Part shown: positions 46,365 to 54,770 of the stretch, piece after piece
Numbering within the stretch: the first letter of the stretch is position 1
Layout of the letters: each line of letters starts with the position of its first letter
Assembly: GCF_000372745.1 (NCBI RefSeq)
Contig: NZ_KB889669.1
Location: 62,001-126,000, forward strand
Reading direction: 5' to 3'
Length of the DNA: 64,000 bases
DNA from: Embleya scabrispora DSM 41855
Lineage (GTDB): Bacteria; Actinomycetota; Actinomycetes; Streptomycetales; Streptomycetaceae
Made by a program: the position numbers and the translations under genes
The notes under the pieces: model-generated
The model's input: the letters and a program-made list of their open reading frames with translations, nothing else
Databases searched by the model: none
What the model was told of the DNA's origin: nothing

Positions 46365-46409
46365 TCTTCCACAAGGAAGATCCACATCCTGTGGAAAACT
46401 TGTGGGCAA
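46333..46409. other. Cluster of five DnaA-box-like motifs
   Basis: TTATCCACA (46333-46341, exact consensus) overlaps the end of the YcxB-like gene. Four more near-matches follow: TCTTCCACA (46365-46373), AGATCCACA (46378-46386), and on the other strand TTTTCCACA (46390-46398) and TTGCCCACA (46401-46409). Part of the same DNA forms hairpins: GATCTTCC/GGAAGATC (46363-46382) and CCACA/TGTGG (46382-46394), so the motifs could also be a transcript-end structure. No dnaA or dnaN is nearby, so it is not an ordinary oriC. Confidence 0.5.
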
Positions 46410-46538
46410 AGAGCTTTCGGCGTAACGCGCCGCCCGAAATGGTGAGAATCAATGCTGATTCGACCTGATCGGACGCGTTTATCCGTTTGCCCGCACACCC
46501 ATTCGCTTTCCGCCCGATGCCATTTCCCGCATTCACCA

Positions 46539-46568
46539 CGAAGGCGACCCCTGACGGGGTCGCCTTCG
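46539..46568. terminator. Bidirectional hairpin terminator
   Basis: CGAAGGCGACCCC pairs with GGGGTCGCCTTCG across TGAC, a 13-bp perfect stem between the convergent YcxB-like and DHA2 transporter genes. Confidence 0.85.
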
Positions 46569-46612
46569 GGTGTCGCCCGCCTCCACCACGGGCGGTGTGG
46601 ATGGACGCCTGG

Positions 46613-48253
46613 TCAGCGCGTCGGGACCGGCTCGACCTCGACCGGGACGGCGAGCCCGGCGGCCTGCGCCCGTACCCGCGCGTCCGTCTCCGGCTCCGCC
46701 GCCGCCTCCCCTTCCGTCTCCGCCCGCGTCTCCGCGTCGGCGGCGATGGGCACCCCGCGCAGTACCACGGTGGCGACGACCGCGGCCAGCGTCAGCAGGA
46801 CCGCGCCGCCCAGGGTGGCGTACTGCATGCCGTGCGTGAAGGCGTGCCGCGCGGTGTCCAGGAGTTGGTCGCCGGCCCGGCCCGAGAGTCGCTCGGCGGT
46901 CGCACTCGCCGCCGCCAGCGTGTCGTTCGCCGCGTTCGCCGCGTCGGTGGGCACTCCGTCCAGGGTCGCGTCCCGCATGTCCCGCCCGTACACCGCGTCC
47001 GCGATGCTGCCCAGGATCGCGATGCCCAGCGCCCCACCCAGTTCGCTGCCGGTCTCCGAGGTGGCCCCCGCCGCACCGGCCCGCTCGGGCGGGGCGGCGG
47101 TCAGGACCATCTCGGCGGTCAGCGTGGTCGCGATCAGCACCCCGGCGGCCACCAGACCCGCGCCCGCCAGCACCAGAACCAGCGGCGAGCCCGGCCGGGC
47201 CGAGCTCATCACCAGGAAACCGGCCACCGAGAGCAGCAGTCCCGCACCGATCAGGAATCCGGGTCGCACCCGCTTGGCCAGGATGCCGGACACGGTGAGC
47301 GCGACCATGATCACCGGCATCACCGTCAGCGACCACAGGGCGGCTTCCAACGGCCGCATGCCGAGCACGAGTTGCATGTACTGCGTGTTGAACAGCGCGG
47401 AGCCCAGCAACGCGATGCTCGCGATCACGTTGACCGCGATCGAGGCGCTGTAGGCCCGATTGCGGAACAGTTCGAGGTCGATCAACGGGTTGGCGATGGT
47501 GCGCTGGCGGCGGACGAAGAGGAAGCCCACGACCAGGCCGACCGCGATGCTGATCACGTGGAGCGGCGCGACGCCCTCGGCCGCGATCTCCTTGATCCCG
47601 TAGATCACGGTGAGCACCGCCACCAGCGAGAGTCCGGCGCTGATCAGGTCCAGCCGACCGGCGGCGGGGTCCTTGAACTCCGGGAGCAGGAACGGACCGA
47701 CCGCGAGCAGCAGCACCATCGCGGGCACGTTGAGCAGGAACGCCGAGCCCCACCAGAAGTGGTCGAGCAGCAGGCCGCCCGCCACCGGGCCGAGGGTGGC
47801 GCCCGCGGTCAGTGCGGCGGTCCACACCCCGATCGCGGTCCGCCGCTGGGCGGGGTCGTGGAACATGTTCCGGATCAGCGCCAGCGTCGAGGGCATCAGC
47901 GTGGCACCGGCCACGCCGAGCAGCGCGCGAGTGGCGATCAGCATCTCGGCGCTGTTCGCGAAGGACGCGGCCACCGAGGTGGCCCCGAAGGCCGCCGCAC
48001 CGATGAGCAACAGCCTGCGCCGCCCGATCCGGTCGCCGAGCGCGCCCATCGTGATCAGCAGGCCCGCGAGCAGGAAGCCGTAGACGTCCATCATCCACAG
48101 CTGCTGCGGAGCCGTGGGCTCCAGGTCCTCGCTGATGAAGGGAAGCGCGAAGTAGAGCACGCCCATGTCCATCGACACGAGCAGGAGCGGGAGGAGCAGG
48201 ACCGTCAGGGCGATCCATTCCTTGCGGCCGGCCTTGGCTGTGGGGGAGGTCAT
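46613..48253 (-). CDS. DHA2-type MFS multidrug exporter (EmrB/QacA family)
   Basis: 546 residues with about fourteen helices. The signature LVSMDMGVLYFALPFI starts helix 1, GDRIGRRRLLLIG is the loop 2-3 motif, and LLGVAGATLMPSTLALIRNMF and TAALTAGATLGPVAGGLLLDHFWW are motifs B and C of drug/H+ antiporters. The tail is acidic. ATG 48253 lies only 12 bases downstream of the dyad at 48265-48300, so a repressor bound there would block transcription. Confidence 0.92.
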   Translation of the reverse strand: MTSPTAKAGRKEWIALTVLLLPLLLVSMDMGVLYFALPFISEDLEPTAPQQLWMMDVYGFLLAGLLITMGALGDRIGRRRLLLIGAAAFGATSVAASFANSAEMLIATRALLGVAGATLMPSTLALIRNMFHDPAQRRTAIGVWTAALTAGATLGPVAGGLLLDHFWWGSAFLLNVPAMVLLLAVGPFLLPEFKDPAAGRLDLISAGLSLVAVLTVIYGIKEIAAEGVAPLHVISIAVGLVVGFLFVRRQRTIANPLIDLELFRNRAYSASIAVNVIASIALLGSALFNTQYMQLVLGMRPLEAALWSLTVMPVIMVALTVSGILAKRVRPGFLIGAGLLLSVAGFLVMSSARPGSPLVLVLAGAGLVAAGVLIATTLTAEMVLTAAPPERAGAAGATSETGSELGGALGIAILGSIADAVYGRDMRDATLDGVPTDAANAANDTLAAASATAERLSGRAGDQLLDTARHAFTHGMQYATLGGAVLLTLAAVVATVVLRGVPIAADAETRAETEGEAAAEPETDARVRAQAAGLAVPVEVEPVPTR

Positions 48254-48264
48254 GACAGGAACTG

Positions 48265-48300
48265 TACGAGCGTATAAGACACATGTCTAGGACGCTCGTA
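48265..48300. promoter_or_regulatory. Nested dyad operator of the DHA2 exporter
   Basis: Two inverted repeats share one centre: outer TACGAGCGT (48265-48273)/ACGCTCGTA (48292-48300) and inner AGACA (48277-48281)/TGTCT (48284-48288). This 36-bp symmetric site is in the promoter region of the exporter and fits a TetR-type dimer pair. No regulator gene is adjacent. Confidence 0.75.
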
Positions 48301-48321
48301 TAAAAAGTTTGCCGCGGGATT

Positions 48322-48430
48322 CCCCCTCCCGGCGCGGGTGGTCGGGTGCGCTGCCGGGCGCGAGTCGATGTTGGCCGTGGCCGGCGCGTTCCCGCTCCCG
48401 GCGCAGCGGGTAGTCGGGTGCGGTGCGGGG
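48322..48430 (+). repeat. Imperfect direct repeat upstream of a small protein gene
   Basis: CTCCCGGCGCGGG followed by GTCGGGTGCG at 48326-48350 recurs, with small changes, at 48395-48422. Probably an old local duplication; effect unknown. Confidence 0.5.
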
Positions 48431-48464
48431 GCACCGACCCCACTCCCGAACGAAGGACGGCGAG

Positions 48465-48668
48465 ATGAGTGACGAGCGGATTCCCGTGAACGAGATCCCC
48501 GAGGGCGACCGGCCGCGGATGGACCTGCGAAGTGGCGCCGAAACCCCCGTCGACCCCGAGGACCTGGTGCTCGCGGAGGGCAAGGACCTGACCGAGAAGA
48601 ACATCGAGGACGCCCGCCGCAGGCTGGCCGAACTGGGGCCGGCCGCGGTCGAACGCATCGTCCCCTGA
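48465..48668 (+). CDS. Small acidic protein of unknown function
   Basis: 67 residues, acidic, with MDLRSGAETPVDPEDLVLAEG followed by KNIEDARRRLAELGPAAVERIVP, the second part likely a helix. AAGGA precedes ATG 48465 by eight bases and codon use matches neighbours. No known motif. Confidence 0.68.
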   Translation: MSDERIPVNEIPEGDRPRMDLRSGAETPVDPEDLVLAEGKDLTEKNIEDARRRLAELGPAAVERIVP

Positions 48669-48683
48669 CCACGGGCACCCCAC

Positions 48684-48715
48684 GGGGCGCGGCGCCGACC
48701 CCGGTGCCGCGCCCC
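48684..48715. terminator. Hairpin between convergent genes
   Basis: GGGGCGCGGCGCC pairs (one G-U) with GGTGCCGCGCCCC across six bases, between the small acidic gene and the membrane gene ending at 48745. Confidence 0.7.
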
Positions 48716-48744
48716 GACTGCGCCCGCCCGGGGCCGGGGCCCGA

Positions 48745-49035
48745 TCAGCGGCCGGTGCGCCGCCGAGGACGCATTTCGACCGGCCGGACCTGATAGACAC
48801 CCCGGTCCCGGTCCTGCTGCTCCTCGGCCACCTGGAGCGCGATCAGGATCTCCAGCGCGCTCCACGCCATGCCGAGCATGCCCAGGCCGACGAAGAGCAT
48901 CGCCCACACCCAGAACCAGGTGTGCGCCCACACGCCGAGCAGCGCGACCATCGCCGCGACAATGGTCAGCGCCAGGAGCACGCCGGTACGCGCCGCCGCG
49001 TTCCTCGCGCCGTCCGGAAGCCTGTCGCGCGCCAT
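48745..49035 (-). CDS. Small two-helix membrane protein
   Basis: 96 residues. Two helices (VLLALTIVAAMVALLGVWAH and VWAMLFVGLGMLGMAWSALEI), a charged end with EEQQDRDRGVYQVRPVEMRPRRR. ATG 49035 follows AGGAGGG. Unknown function; no motif recognised. Confidence 0.75.
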   Translation of the reverse strand: MARDRLPDGARNAAARTGVLLALTIVAAMVALLGVWAHTWFWVWAMLFVGLGMLGMAWSALEILIALQVAEEQQDRDRGVYQVRPVEMRPRRRTGR

Positions 49036-49121
49036 GGCCGACCCTCCTGCCTCCGCCCGAGCAGCCTGCCGCGGAACAGGCAGTCTGCCGCCGAGTAACC
49101 GGTTGCTCCTCGCCTGCCCCG

Positions 49122-49661
49122 TCATGCCTCGACGGAACCCGATCCGCCCGTCTCGTCCGGGGATCGATGGAACTCGCGCCACGTCTCCCAGATCTCGGGC
49201 ACCGTGCCCGAGCCGAAGGAGCGCTCCGGCCAGTTCGCCGGCGGCAGCCCCGCGGGGTTCGCGCCGACGTTCGCGCCGTACCACAGGTCGTGCCGACGAC
49301 GCGCGAAGTACCACACGCCGTCCCGTCGTTCGTACACGTCGCGGTACAGGATCGCCTGGTGCAACCAGCGCGGTCCCTCCTGGATCTCGGCCTTGCAATA
49401 CACGTGTCCGGTCGCGTGCTCCGCGTCCAACAGGTCGATCACGTGCGTGCCGACATTGAGGATGGTCACCCCCAGCGGAGCCAGTTGGGCCGCGAACGCG
49501 GCCCGCAGCGCGGCGCGTCCGCGCTCCTCGCGACTCACCCGCACGTCGGGCACGAACAGCCCGCACAGCGTGTCCAGGTCCCGGCTGTCCAGGGCCAGCG
49601 CGTAGCGCGCGGCGAGTTGACGGATCTGTTCATGGGCCGGCAGCCGCTGTACGTCGTTCAT
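49122..49661 (-). CDS. SnoaL-like (NTF2-fold) protein
   Basis: 179 residues. The fold is shown by QIRQLAARYALALDSRDLDTLCGLFVPDVRV at the start and the HDLWYGANVG-type end; this is SnoaL-like family wording, with members acting as dehydratases, cyclases or small ligand-binding proteins. It is 14 bases downstream of another gene of the same kind (49676-50416), so the two are one operon. Confidence 0.78.
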   Translation of the reverse strand: MNDVQRLPAHEQIRQLAARYALALDSRDLDTLCGLFVPDVRVSREERGRAALRAAFAAQLAPLGVTILNVGTHVIDLLDAEHATGHVYCKAEIQEGPRWLHQAILYRDVYERRDGVWYFARRRHDLWYGANVGANPAGLPPANWPERSFGSGTVPEIWETWREFHRSPDETGGSGSVEA

Positions 49662-49675
49662 GAACCGACACCCTG

Positions 49676-50416
49676 TCAGGCCCCGGGGCGAACGATCTCC
49701 TGCGGGTTGTACACGATCTCCACATACGACCAGCGACGCCCGCCCGCGTAGTGCAGCACCACGTTGACGTCCAGGCCACCGGATGGTCCCTCGGCGCGCA
49801 GCACCGTCGAGACCCGGTTGCCGTCGATGATCCGCAGCCGGACCCGGTAGCGCCTGAACGGCGAACGCCGAACGCCGTCCCGGATGTACGCGCTCAACGC
49901 GTGCCTGCCCTCGACGAAGCCGACCGCGTGGTCGCGCACGCGCACCTTGTCGGTGAACACCGCGGCGACCGGCGCCCACTCGCCGCCGGCCGAGGCCGAG
50001 GCCACGCGCGCCGCGAAGTCGCCGAAGGCCCGCTCGATCTCCTCCCGTGGGATCGGCACCGGCAGTGGTTCCGGCGCCCAGCCGACGATGCCGCGCAGTT
50101 CCGCGCCGTCGTACCCGGCGACCGGGCCGCCCGCCGCCCGCCAACGCGCGATCATCGCGTCCGCTTCGTCGCCGTTGCGGAACTCGCCCACCGTCTCGAC
50201 GCGATCACCCTCGCCGAGCCGGCGCACGATCTCGGTGCCGGGCACCGTGTAGCGCACGGCGCCACCGGTGGGGTCCGGCAGGTTGAACCAGACGTACCGA
50301 CAGATCAGATCGCCGTCCACCATCGTCCACTCGGTGAATCGGCGCACCCAGGCGCCCACATCGTCGCCGATCGGTCCGCTCCGTGCGAGTGCCGCCTCGT
50401 CCCGGGTGCCGCCCAT
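49676..50416 (-). CDS. SnoaL-like domain protein (uncertain)
   Basis: 246 residues. The N-terminal half (VGAWVRRFTEWTMVDGDLICRYVWF) is unfamiliar; the C-terminal half has FGDFAARVASASAGGEWAPVAAVFTDKVRVRD and YAGGRRWSYVEIVYNPQEIV, an NTF2-like pattern. Good GGGGAGG ribosome site before ATG 50416. Likely paired with the next gene to act on a common small molecule. Confidence 0.65.
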   Translation of the reverse strand: MGGTRDEAALARSGPIGDDVGAWVRRFTEWTMVDGDLICRYVWFNLPDPTGGAVRYTVPGTEIVRRLGEGDRVETVGEFRNGDEADAMIARWRAAGGPVAGYDGAELRGIVGWAPEPLPVPIPREEIERAFGDFAARVASASAGGEWAPVAAVFTDKVRVRDHAVGFVEGRHALSAYIRDGVRRSPFRRYRVRLRIIDGNRVSTVLRAEGPSGGLDVNVVLHYAGGRRWSYVEIVYNPQEIVRPGA

Positions 50417-50640
50417 CGTGCCTCCCCGCGTCGTCCCGGCGAGCGTGGGCGCACGGAGAGATCCGGGCGCTGCCTGCCGCCTCCGGTGCGCGTGATCCTG
50501 CCCGCGCCCCGTCGGGAAGTCCAGCCCCCACACGATCGTGGGAACGGAACCATCGCCGGCTGGTATACGTATTACCGATCGCAACAAGCCGGCCGGGCTC
50601 GATGCGGGCACGACACGAAGTGGAAGCGGAGGGGACGCGA

Positions 50641-51063
50641 GTGATCCGGTACAGGGTCCGGGTGGACTTCTACCAGGACGTCCCACCGGACCGTCCCCCG
50701 ACGGGGTACGTGGGCTCGTTGCTCTCGGGCGACTTCGCCGGACCGGCGCTGCCGCGCGGCGGCGACTCGATCTCGGCGATCCCGCTGGGCGGCGCGCACA
50801 TAGGGCCGTGGACCGGCGGTCCGTACATGATGGTCCACCGGGTCGAGCACCACCCGGTCCCCGTGGACGGCGAGGGCCACATAGTCCAGTGGTGGGAGCA
50901 GTATCCCCAGCCCTCGGTACACGTGGTCGTCAACGCCGAGTGGCCGGACACCGAGGAGTCCGAGCACGAGTTGATGAACCTGTACGAGGAGCAGAGCTGG
51001 AGTTCGTTCCCGGCCGGACCGGAGAACCCGTTCCTGCCGGTCGCCGCGGCGGCCGACTTCTAG
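50641..51063 (+). CDS. Conserved hypothetical protein
   Basis: 140 residues, soluble, acidic. Distinct parts are VIRYRVRVDFYQDVPPDRPP and GHIVQWWEQYPQPSVHVVVNAEWPDTEESEHE. GTG 50641 follows GGAGGGGAC; an in-frame ATG at 50602 is possible. Function unknown. Confidence 0.68.
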   Translation: MIRYRVRVDFYQDVPPDRPPTGYVGSLLSGDFAGPALPRGGDSISAIPLGGAHIGPWTGGPYMMVHRVEHHPVPVDGEGHIVQWWEQYPQPSVHVVVNAEWPDTEESEHELMNLYEEQSWSSFPAGPENPFLPVAAAADF

Positions 51064-51101
51064 GCGCCGGCCGGCCTCTCCTTCCGGCTCGGCGTGGCGG
51101 G

Positions 51102-53156
51102 TTACGCGGCAGGCTTCTTGTAACCCGCCACGTTCACCGACGCCAGGATCTTGTTCAGGTCCGCGTCGTACTCGCGGGACAGCCCCGCCGTGGAGAACGA
51201 GATCATCGACTGCGGCAACCACCACAGCTGGGGCTGGAACGAGTCGCCGCTCTTGCAGGTCACGCTGTAGGACGCGTACTCGAACGTCAGGCTGCCCTTG
51301 CCCGGTGCGGGGTACTTCTTCCCGTCGCTCTTGCTGGTCGCCACCGCGTCGTCGGTCCGGGGCACACAGGTCGGTGTCGCACCGAGGGTCCAGCCCGCCT
51401 GATCCTTGAAGTCGACCTTGCGCTCGCTGTTCTTGCCGACCCAGATCCGCAGACCCGCGCGCTCGCACGTGGTGCGCTGCGCGGCCGGCGTCGCGCTCGG
51501 GAGCACGCACACCTCGGTGTCGCTGACCTGCTTGAGCTCCCACGTGGCCGGCACGGCGAACTTCATCCCCTTGAGGTCCTGGGTGAAGGGGCCGGCCTTG
51601 CCGGAGAGCCTGGGCGTCTCGGCGGTCGGACTCTTCTTCGTCTCCGGCTTCTTCTTGTCCTCGTCGCCGCCGCCGCGCAGCGCGAGCACGGCGCCGGCCC
51701 CGATCGCCAGGACCGCCACCACGCCGCCGACCACGACGAGCAGCCGCTTGCGGCCGGCGCCGCCACCGGGCCCGCTTTGCCGAGCCGCCGCCCGACCGGT
51801 GGGCGGCGGGGTGTGGGCACCGTGGGCGGTGGGCGCCTGGTGCTGATTCGTCGGGTGACCCTGTCCGGCGGTGCCGTACTGACCGGAGGGCGCGCCGTAC
51901 TGGCCCGAGGGCGCCCCGTATTGACCGGACGGTGCGCCGTACTGGCCCGAGGGCGCGCCGTACTGGCCCGAGGGCGCCCCGTACTGCCCGGAGGACTGCG
52001 GCGGGACGCCGTGCGCGCCCGAGGTCGGCGTGTCGCGGTACAGCGGCGGTTGGGTCGGGGACGCGCCGTAGGGGTCGTGCGAGGGTCGGCCCGGGCCCGG
52101 CGGCGGCGGTACGGCCGGTGCGCCGAACGCGGCGGTGCCGCCCGAGCGCGCGGGACCGCGCGGCGGCTCGTACACCCGCGGCTGCGGGGGCTGCGGCGCC
52201 TGTTGTTGGTTCTGCTGCACCTGCCAGGGGCCGCCGCCGGACGCCGGCGTGGTCCACAACTGCCCGATCAGCGACGTGGCATCGGCGACCGGGTCGAGTG
52301 AGGGCGCCGCCGCGTTGCCGAGCGCGCCGCGCCACACGTGGGTGACCGAAGCCAGCAACTCGCGGGCGTGCGGCCGGTAGTGCGGTTCCTTGTCGGAGGC
52401 CCGCTTGACGATCAGCCGCAGTACGTCCGGCACGCCGGACAGGTCCGCCTCCTCCTGGAGCACGCGCAGCGCGACCACCTCGGGTGCGCCGGTACCGAAC
52501 GGGATCACCCCGGTGGCGGCGTAGGTGATCAGCATGGCCCACGCGTACACGTCTGCGGCGGGCGTGCTGTCGTGGCCCTTGAAACGTTCCGGGCTCATCC
52601 ACGCCGGGGAGCCGATCATCATGCCGGTGCGGGTCAGCCCGCTGTCCTCCATGGACCGGGCGATGCCCAGGTCGAGCACGCGCGGTCCGGCGGGCGAGCA
52701 GATGATGTTCTGCGGTTTGAGGTCGCGGTGGATCACGTCCGCGTCGTGCAGCGCGACGAGCGCCTCGGCGAGCCCGGCCGCGAGGCCCAGCAGCTCGTCG
52801 CCGTGCATCGGGCCGCCCTGGTTGACCCGCACGTCCAGGGTGGGCCCCGGAACGTACTCGGTCGCGAACCAGGGTGTCTCGGCGTCGACATCGGCGTCGA
52901 GCACCGGTGTCGTACACGTGCCCTTGATCGCGCGCAGCAGGTTGACCTCGCGCGTGAAGCGGGCCCGGAATTCGGGGTCGTCGGCGTATTGCGCGTGCAC
53001 CACCTTGACCGCGACCCGGCGTTCGTAGCCGTCGAGGCCCGCGTACACCGCGCCCATTCCGCCCGCGCCGAGTCTGCCGGTGATCCGGAAGGGTCCGATG
53101 TGCTGCGGATCGCCCGGACGCAGCGAACGTATCTCGGCGCCGCCATCGGCCGTCAT
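51102..53156 (-). CDS. Membrane Ser/Thr protein kinase (PknB-like)
   Basis: 684 residues. Kinase domain (about 20-275): glycine loop GRLGAGGMGAVY, VAVKVVHA lysine, HRDLKPQN catalytic loop, and DLGIARSM in place of the usual DFG. Then a Pro/Gln/Gly-rich linker (280-470) with five SGQYGAP heptads, one helix (KRLLVVVGGVVAVLAIGAGAVLAL), and an outer domain of about 185 residues with four cysteines. It senses something outside the cell and phosphorylates inner partners. ATG 53156 follows GGGAGG. Confidence 0.93.
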   Translation of the reverse strand: MTADGGAEIRSLRPGDPQHIGPFRITGRLGAGGMGAVYAGLDGYERRVAVKVVHAQYADDPEFRARFTREVNLLRAIKGTCTTPVLDADVDAETPWFATEYVPGPTLDVRVNQGGPMHGDELLGLAAGLAEALVALHDADVIHRDLKPQNIICSPAGPRVLDLGIARSMEDSGLTRTGMMIGSPAWMSPERFKGHDSTPAADVYAWAMLITYAATGVIPFGTGAPEVVALRVLQEEADLSGVPDVLRLIVKRASDKEPHYRPHARELLASVTHVWRGALGNAAAPSLDPVADATSLIGQLWTTPASGGGPWQVQQNQQQAPQPPQPRVYEPPRGPARSGGTAAFGAPAVPPPPGPGRPSHDPYGASPTQPPLYRDTPTSGAHGVPPQSSGQYGAPSGQYGAPSGQYGAPSGQYGAPSGQYGAPSGQYGTAGQGHPTNQHQAPTAHGAHTPPPTGRAAARQSGPGGGAGRKRLLVVVGGVVAVLAIGAGAVLALRGGGDEDKKKPETKKSPTAETPRLSGKAGPFTQDLKGMKFAVPATWELKQVSDTEVCVLPSATPAAQRTTCERAGLRIWVGKNSERKVDFKDQAGWTLGATPTCVPRTDDAVATSKSDGKKYPAPGKGSLTFEYASYSVTCKSGDSFQPQLWWLPQSMISFSTAGLSREYDADLNKILASVNVAGYKKPAA
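51870..51996 (-). repeat. 21-bp coding repeat (SGQYGAP heptads)
   Basis: About six copies of a 21-base unit, encoding SGQYGAP five times and a final variant SGQYGTA, within the kinase linker. Copies differ only at third positions and a few bases, so it is a recent expansion. Confidence 0.9.
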
Positions 53157-53464
53157 GGACGTGCCTCCCGTGTTGGTTCGCCGGCCCGCGGCTGCGGCCG
53201 TACCGGGATGGAATCCTCTCATCCGGTCTTGTGACCTCCCCAGGGCACCGGCTGGTTCCCCGTTCGGGCGAAAAGGCTCGCCTTACCCGAGGGGGTGCGT
53301 GATAGGCCAGCGGTTGCGCCGGGGCCGGCAACGCCTCGGCGTGGGACGTCGATTCGCGGGCCGGCCGGTACGACCAGCGGGTCGCACCGGCGCGAACCGC
53401 CGTCGTTCCGCACCGCTTCGAGGTATCGCCGCATCGCACCGCTTCCACGACCGAAGGGCCGAAC
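53157..53464. other. Divergent kinase/ferredoxin intergenic region
   Basis: 308 bases with no gene. No good promoter pair is seen. Confidence 0.4.
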
Positions 53465-53656
53465 GTGAAGATCGTCGTCGACTTCGACAAGTGCAAGAGC
53501 AACGCACTCTGCATGGCCGAGGCACCCGAGGTGTTCGAGGTTCGGGATGACAACTTCCTCTACATCCTGAACGAGAACCCGGGCGAGGAGTTGCGGTCGC
53601 AGGTGGAGGAGGCGGCCCGGGTCTGTCCGACCCGAGCCATCTCGATCCAGGAGTGA
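53465..53656 (+). CDS. [3Fe-4S] ferredoxin
   Basis: 63 residues. Cysteines 10, 16 and 54 (C-x5-C and CPTRAI) bind a three-iron cluster; the fourth cysteine of the [4Fe-4S] type is missing. Such small ferredoxins usually pass electrons to P450s, yet the only P450 here is 14 kb away. GTG 53465, ribosome site GAAGGG. Confidence 0.93.
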   Translation: MKIVVDFDKCKSNALCMAEAPEVFEVRDDNFLYILNENPGEELRSQVEEAARVCPTRAISIQE

Positions 53657-53681
53657 CACGGAGCCGGGCCGGGGCGGGGCG

Positions 53682-54680
53682 TCACCCCTCCCCGGGCCGG
53701 TTCGGGTCCTGGGGCCGGGCCCCGGTGGTTCGGCTCGACTGCCACCGGTCGCGCGCCCCGCGGGCGCCCTGGGCCACCACGCCGGACGCGCCGCGCGCCC
53801 CCTGGACCACCGCCGCGGACGCGTTGCGGGTGGCCGACCAACCCCGGGCGAGCAGCTTGACGTTCACCACGACGGTGCCCGCGGTCCGGTCGTGCCACGT
53901 GCGTCGACGCGGGCCGAGCACGGCCAGCGGGTCCAGGAAGCCGATCAGGGTCAGCAACGCGAACAGGCCCGCCGTACCCCACTGGCGCAGCGCGACCTCG
54001 TACCAGGTGAGCAACAGCGCGGCCCACGGCACCACCACGGCCACCAGGGTGCGCCGGCCCGCCCGCCACGCGCCGACCGGCACCCGGCCGCGGACCGCCT
54101 GCGCCGACGTGCCCACCGGGACCACCTTCGCGCCGATCATGATCTTGCCCAGCGTGCGGCCGAACCGGGCGTGCATGAACCAGTCGTAGAGGGCGGGCAC
54201 CAGCAGGTGCGCGAGGATCAGCAGGAGCAGCAGCGTCTTGGTGGTGCCCCACAGGCCGTCCACCGCCTCCAGCGGCGCCCGTTGGGCCTCGCCGGCCCGG
54301 CCGAACACGACGTCGAGGAACGCGGTGCGGACCACCGTGGTGGGCAGATCCGCGGCTTTGGTCTGGATGTAGTGATAGGCCAGGAACCACAGCGGCAGGA
54401 CGAGCGCGGTGGTGAGCAGGTAGTCCACGGTGCGGGCGACCAGCCGCATGGTCCGTGACGCGAGCGGGAGTTCGTCGGAGCCGGCCGACATCGGCGTCGG
54501 GTACGACGAAACGCCGGGCTGCGGGTACCCCGGCCGCAGAGCGGGCGGTTGCCCCTGACCCGGGATCAGGGACGGTGCGGCCACGGGTGGTTGGTGCCAG
54601 GACAGGTGTGGATCACCGTCGACGGATGGTTGGTCCCCGTACGGCGACCCGGGCCCGCGTGGGGGCTGGGGGTTCGTCAT
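53682..54680 (-). CDS. RDD family membrane protein
   Basis: 332 residues. A Pro/Gly-rich cytoplasmic N-terminus (about 70 residues) is followed by the RDD domain: RLVARTVDYLLTTALVLPLWF, GRTLGKIMIGAKVV and RRRTWHDRTAGTVVV are the three conserved blocks. The C-terminal tail repeats GARGA. Function of RDD proteins is unsettled (transport or membrane stress). Confidence 0.88.
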   Translation of the reverse strand: MTNPQPPRGPGSPYGDQPSVDGDPHLSWHQPPVAAPSLIPGQGQPPALRPGYPQPGVSSYPTPMSAGSDELPLASRTMRLVARTVDYLLTTALVLPLWFLAYHYIQTKAADLPTTVVRTAFLDVVFGRAGEAQRAPLEAVDGLWGTTKTLLLLLILAHLLVPALYDWFMHARFGRTLGKIMIGAKVVPVGTSAQAVRGRVPVGAWRAGRRTLVAVVVPWAALLLTWYEVALRQWGTAGLFALLTLIGFLDPLAVLGPRRRTWHDRTAGTVVVNVKLLARGWSATRNASAAVVQGARGASGVVAQGARGARDRWQSSRTTGARPQDPNRPGEG

Positions 54681-54770
54681 GAGCGGGACGTTATCGCGCA
54701 GATCATCCCTTCCGTCGCATCGACGGAGGAATTCGGGACGTGTTTCGGGAGGTGATTCGAAGCGGTGCGG

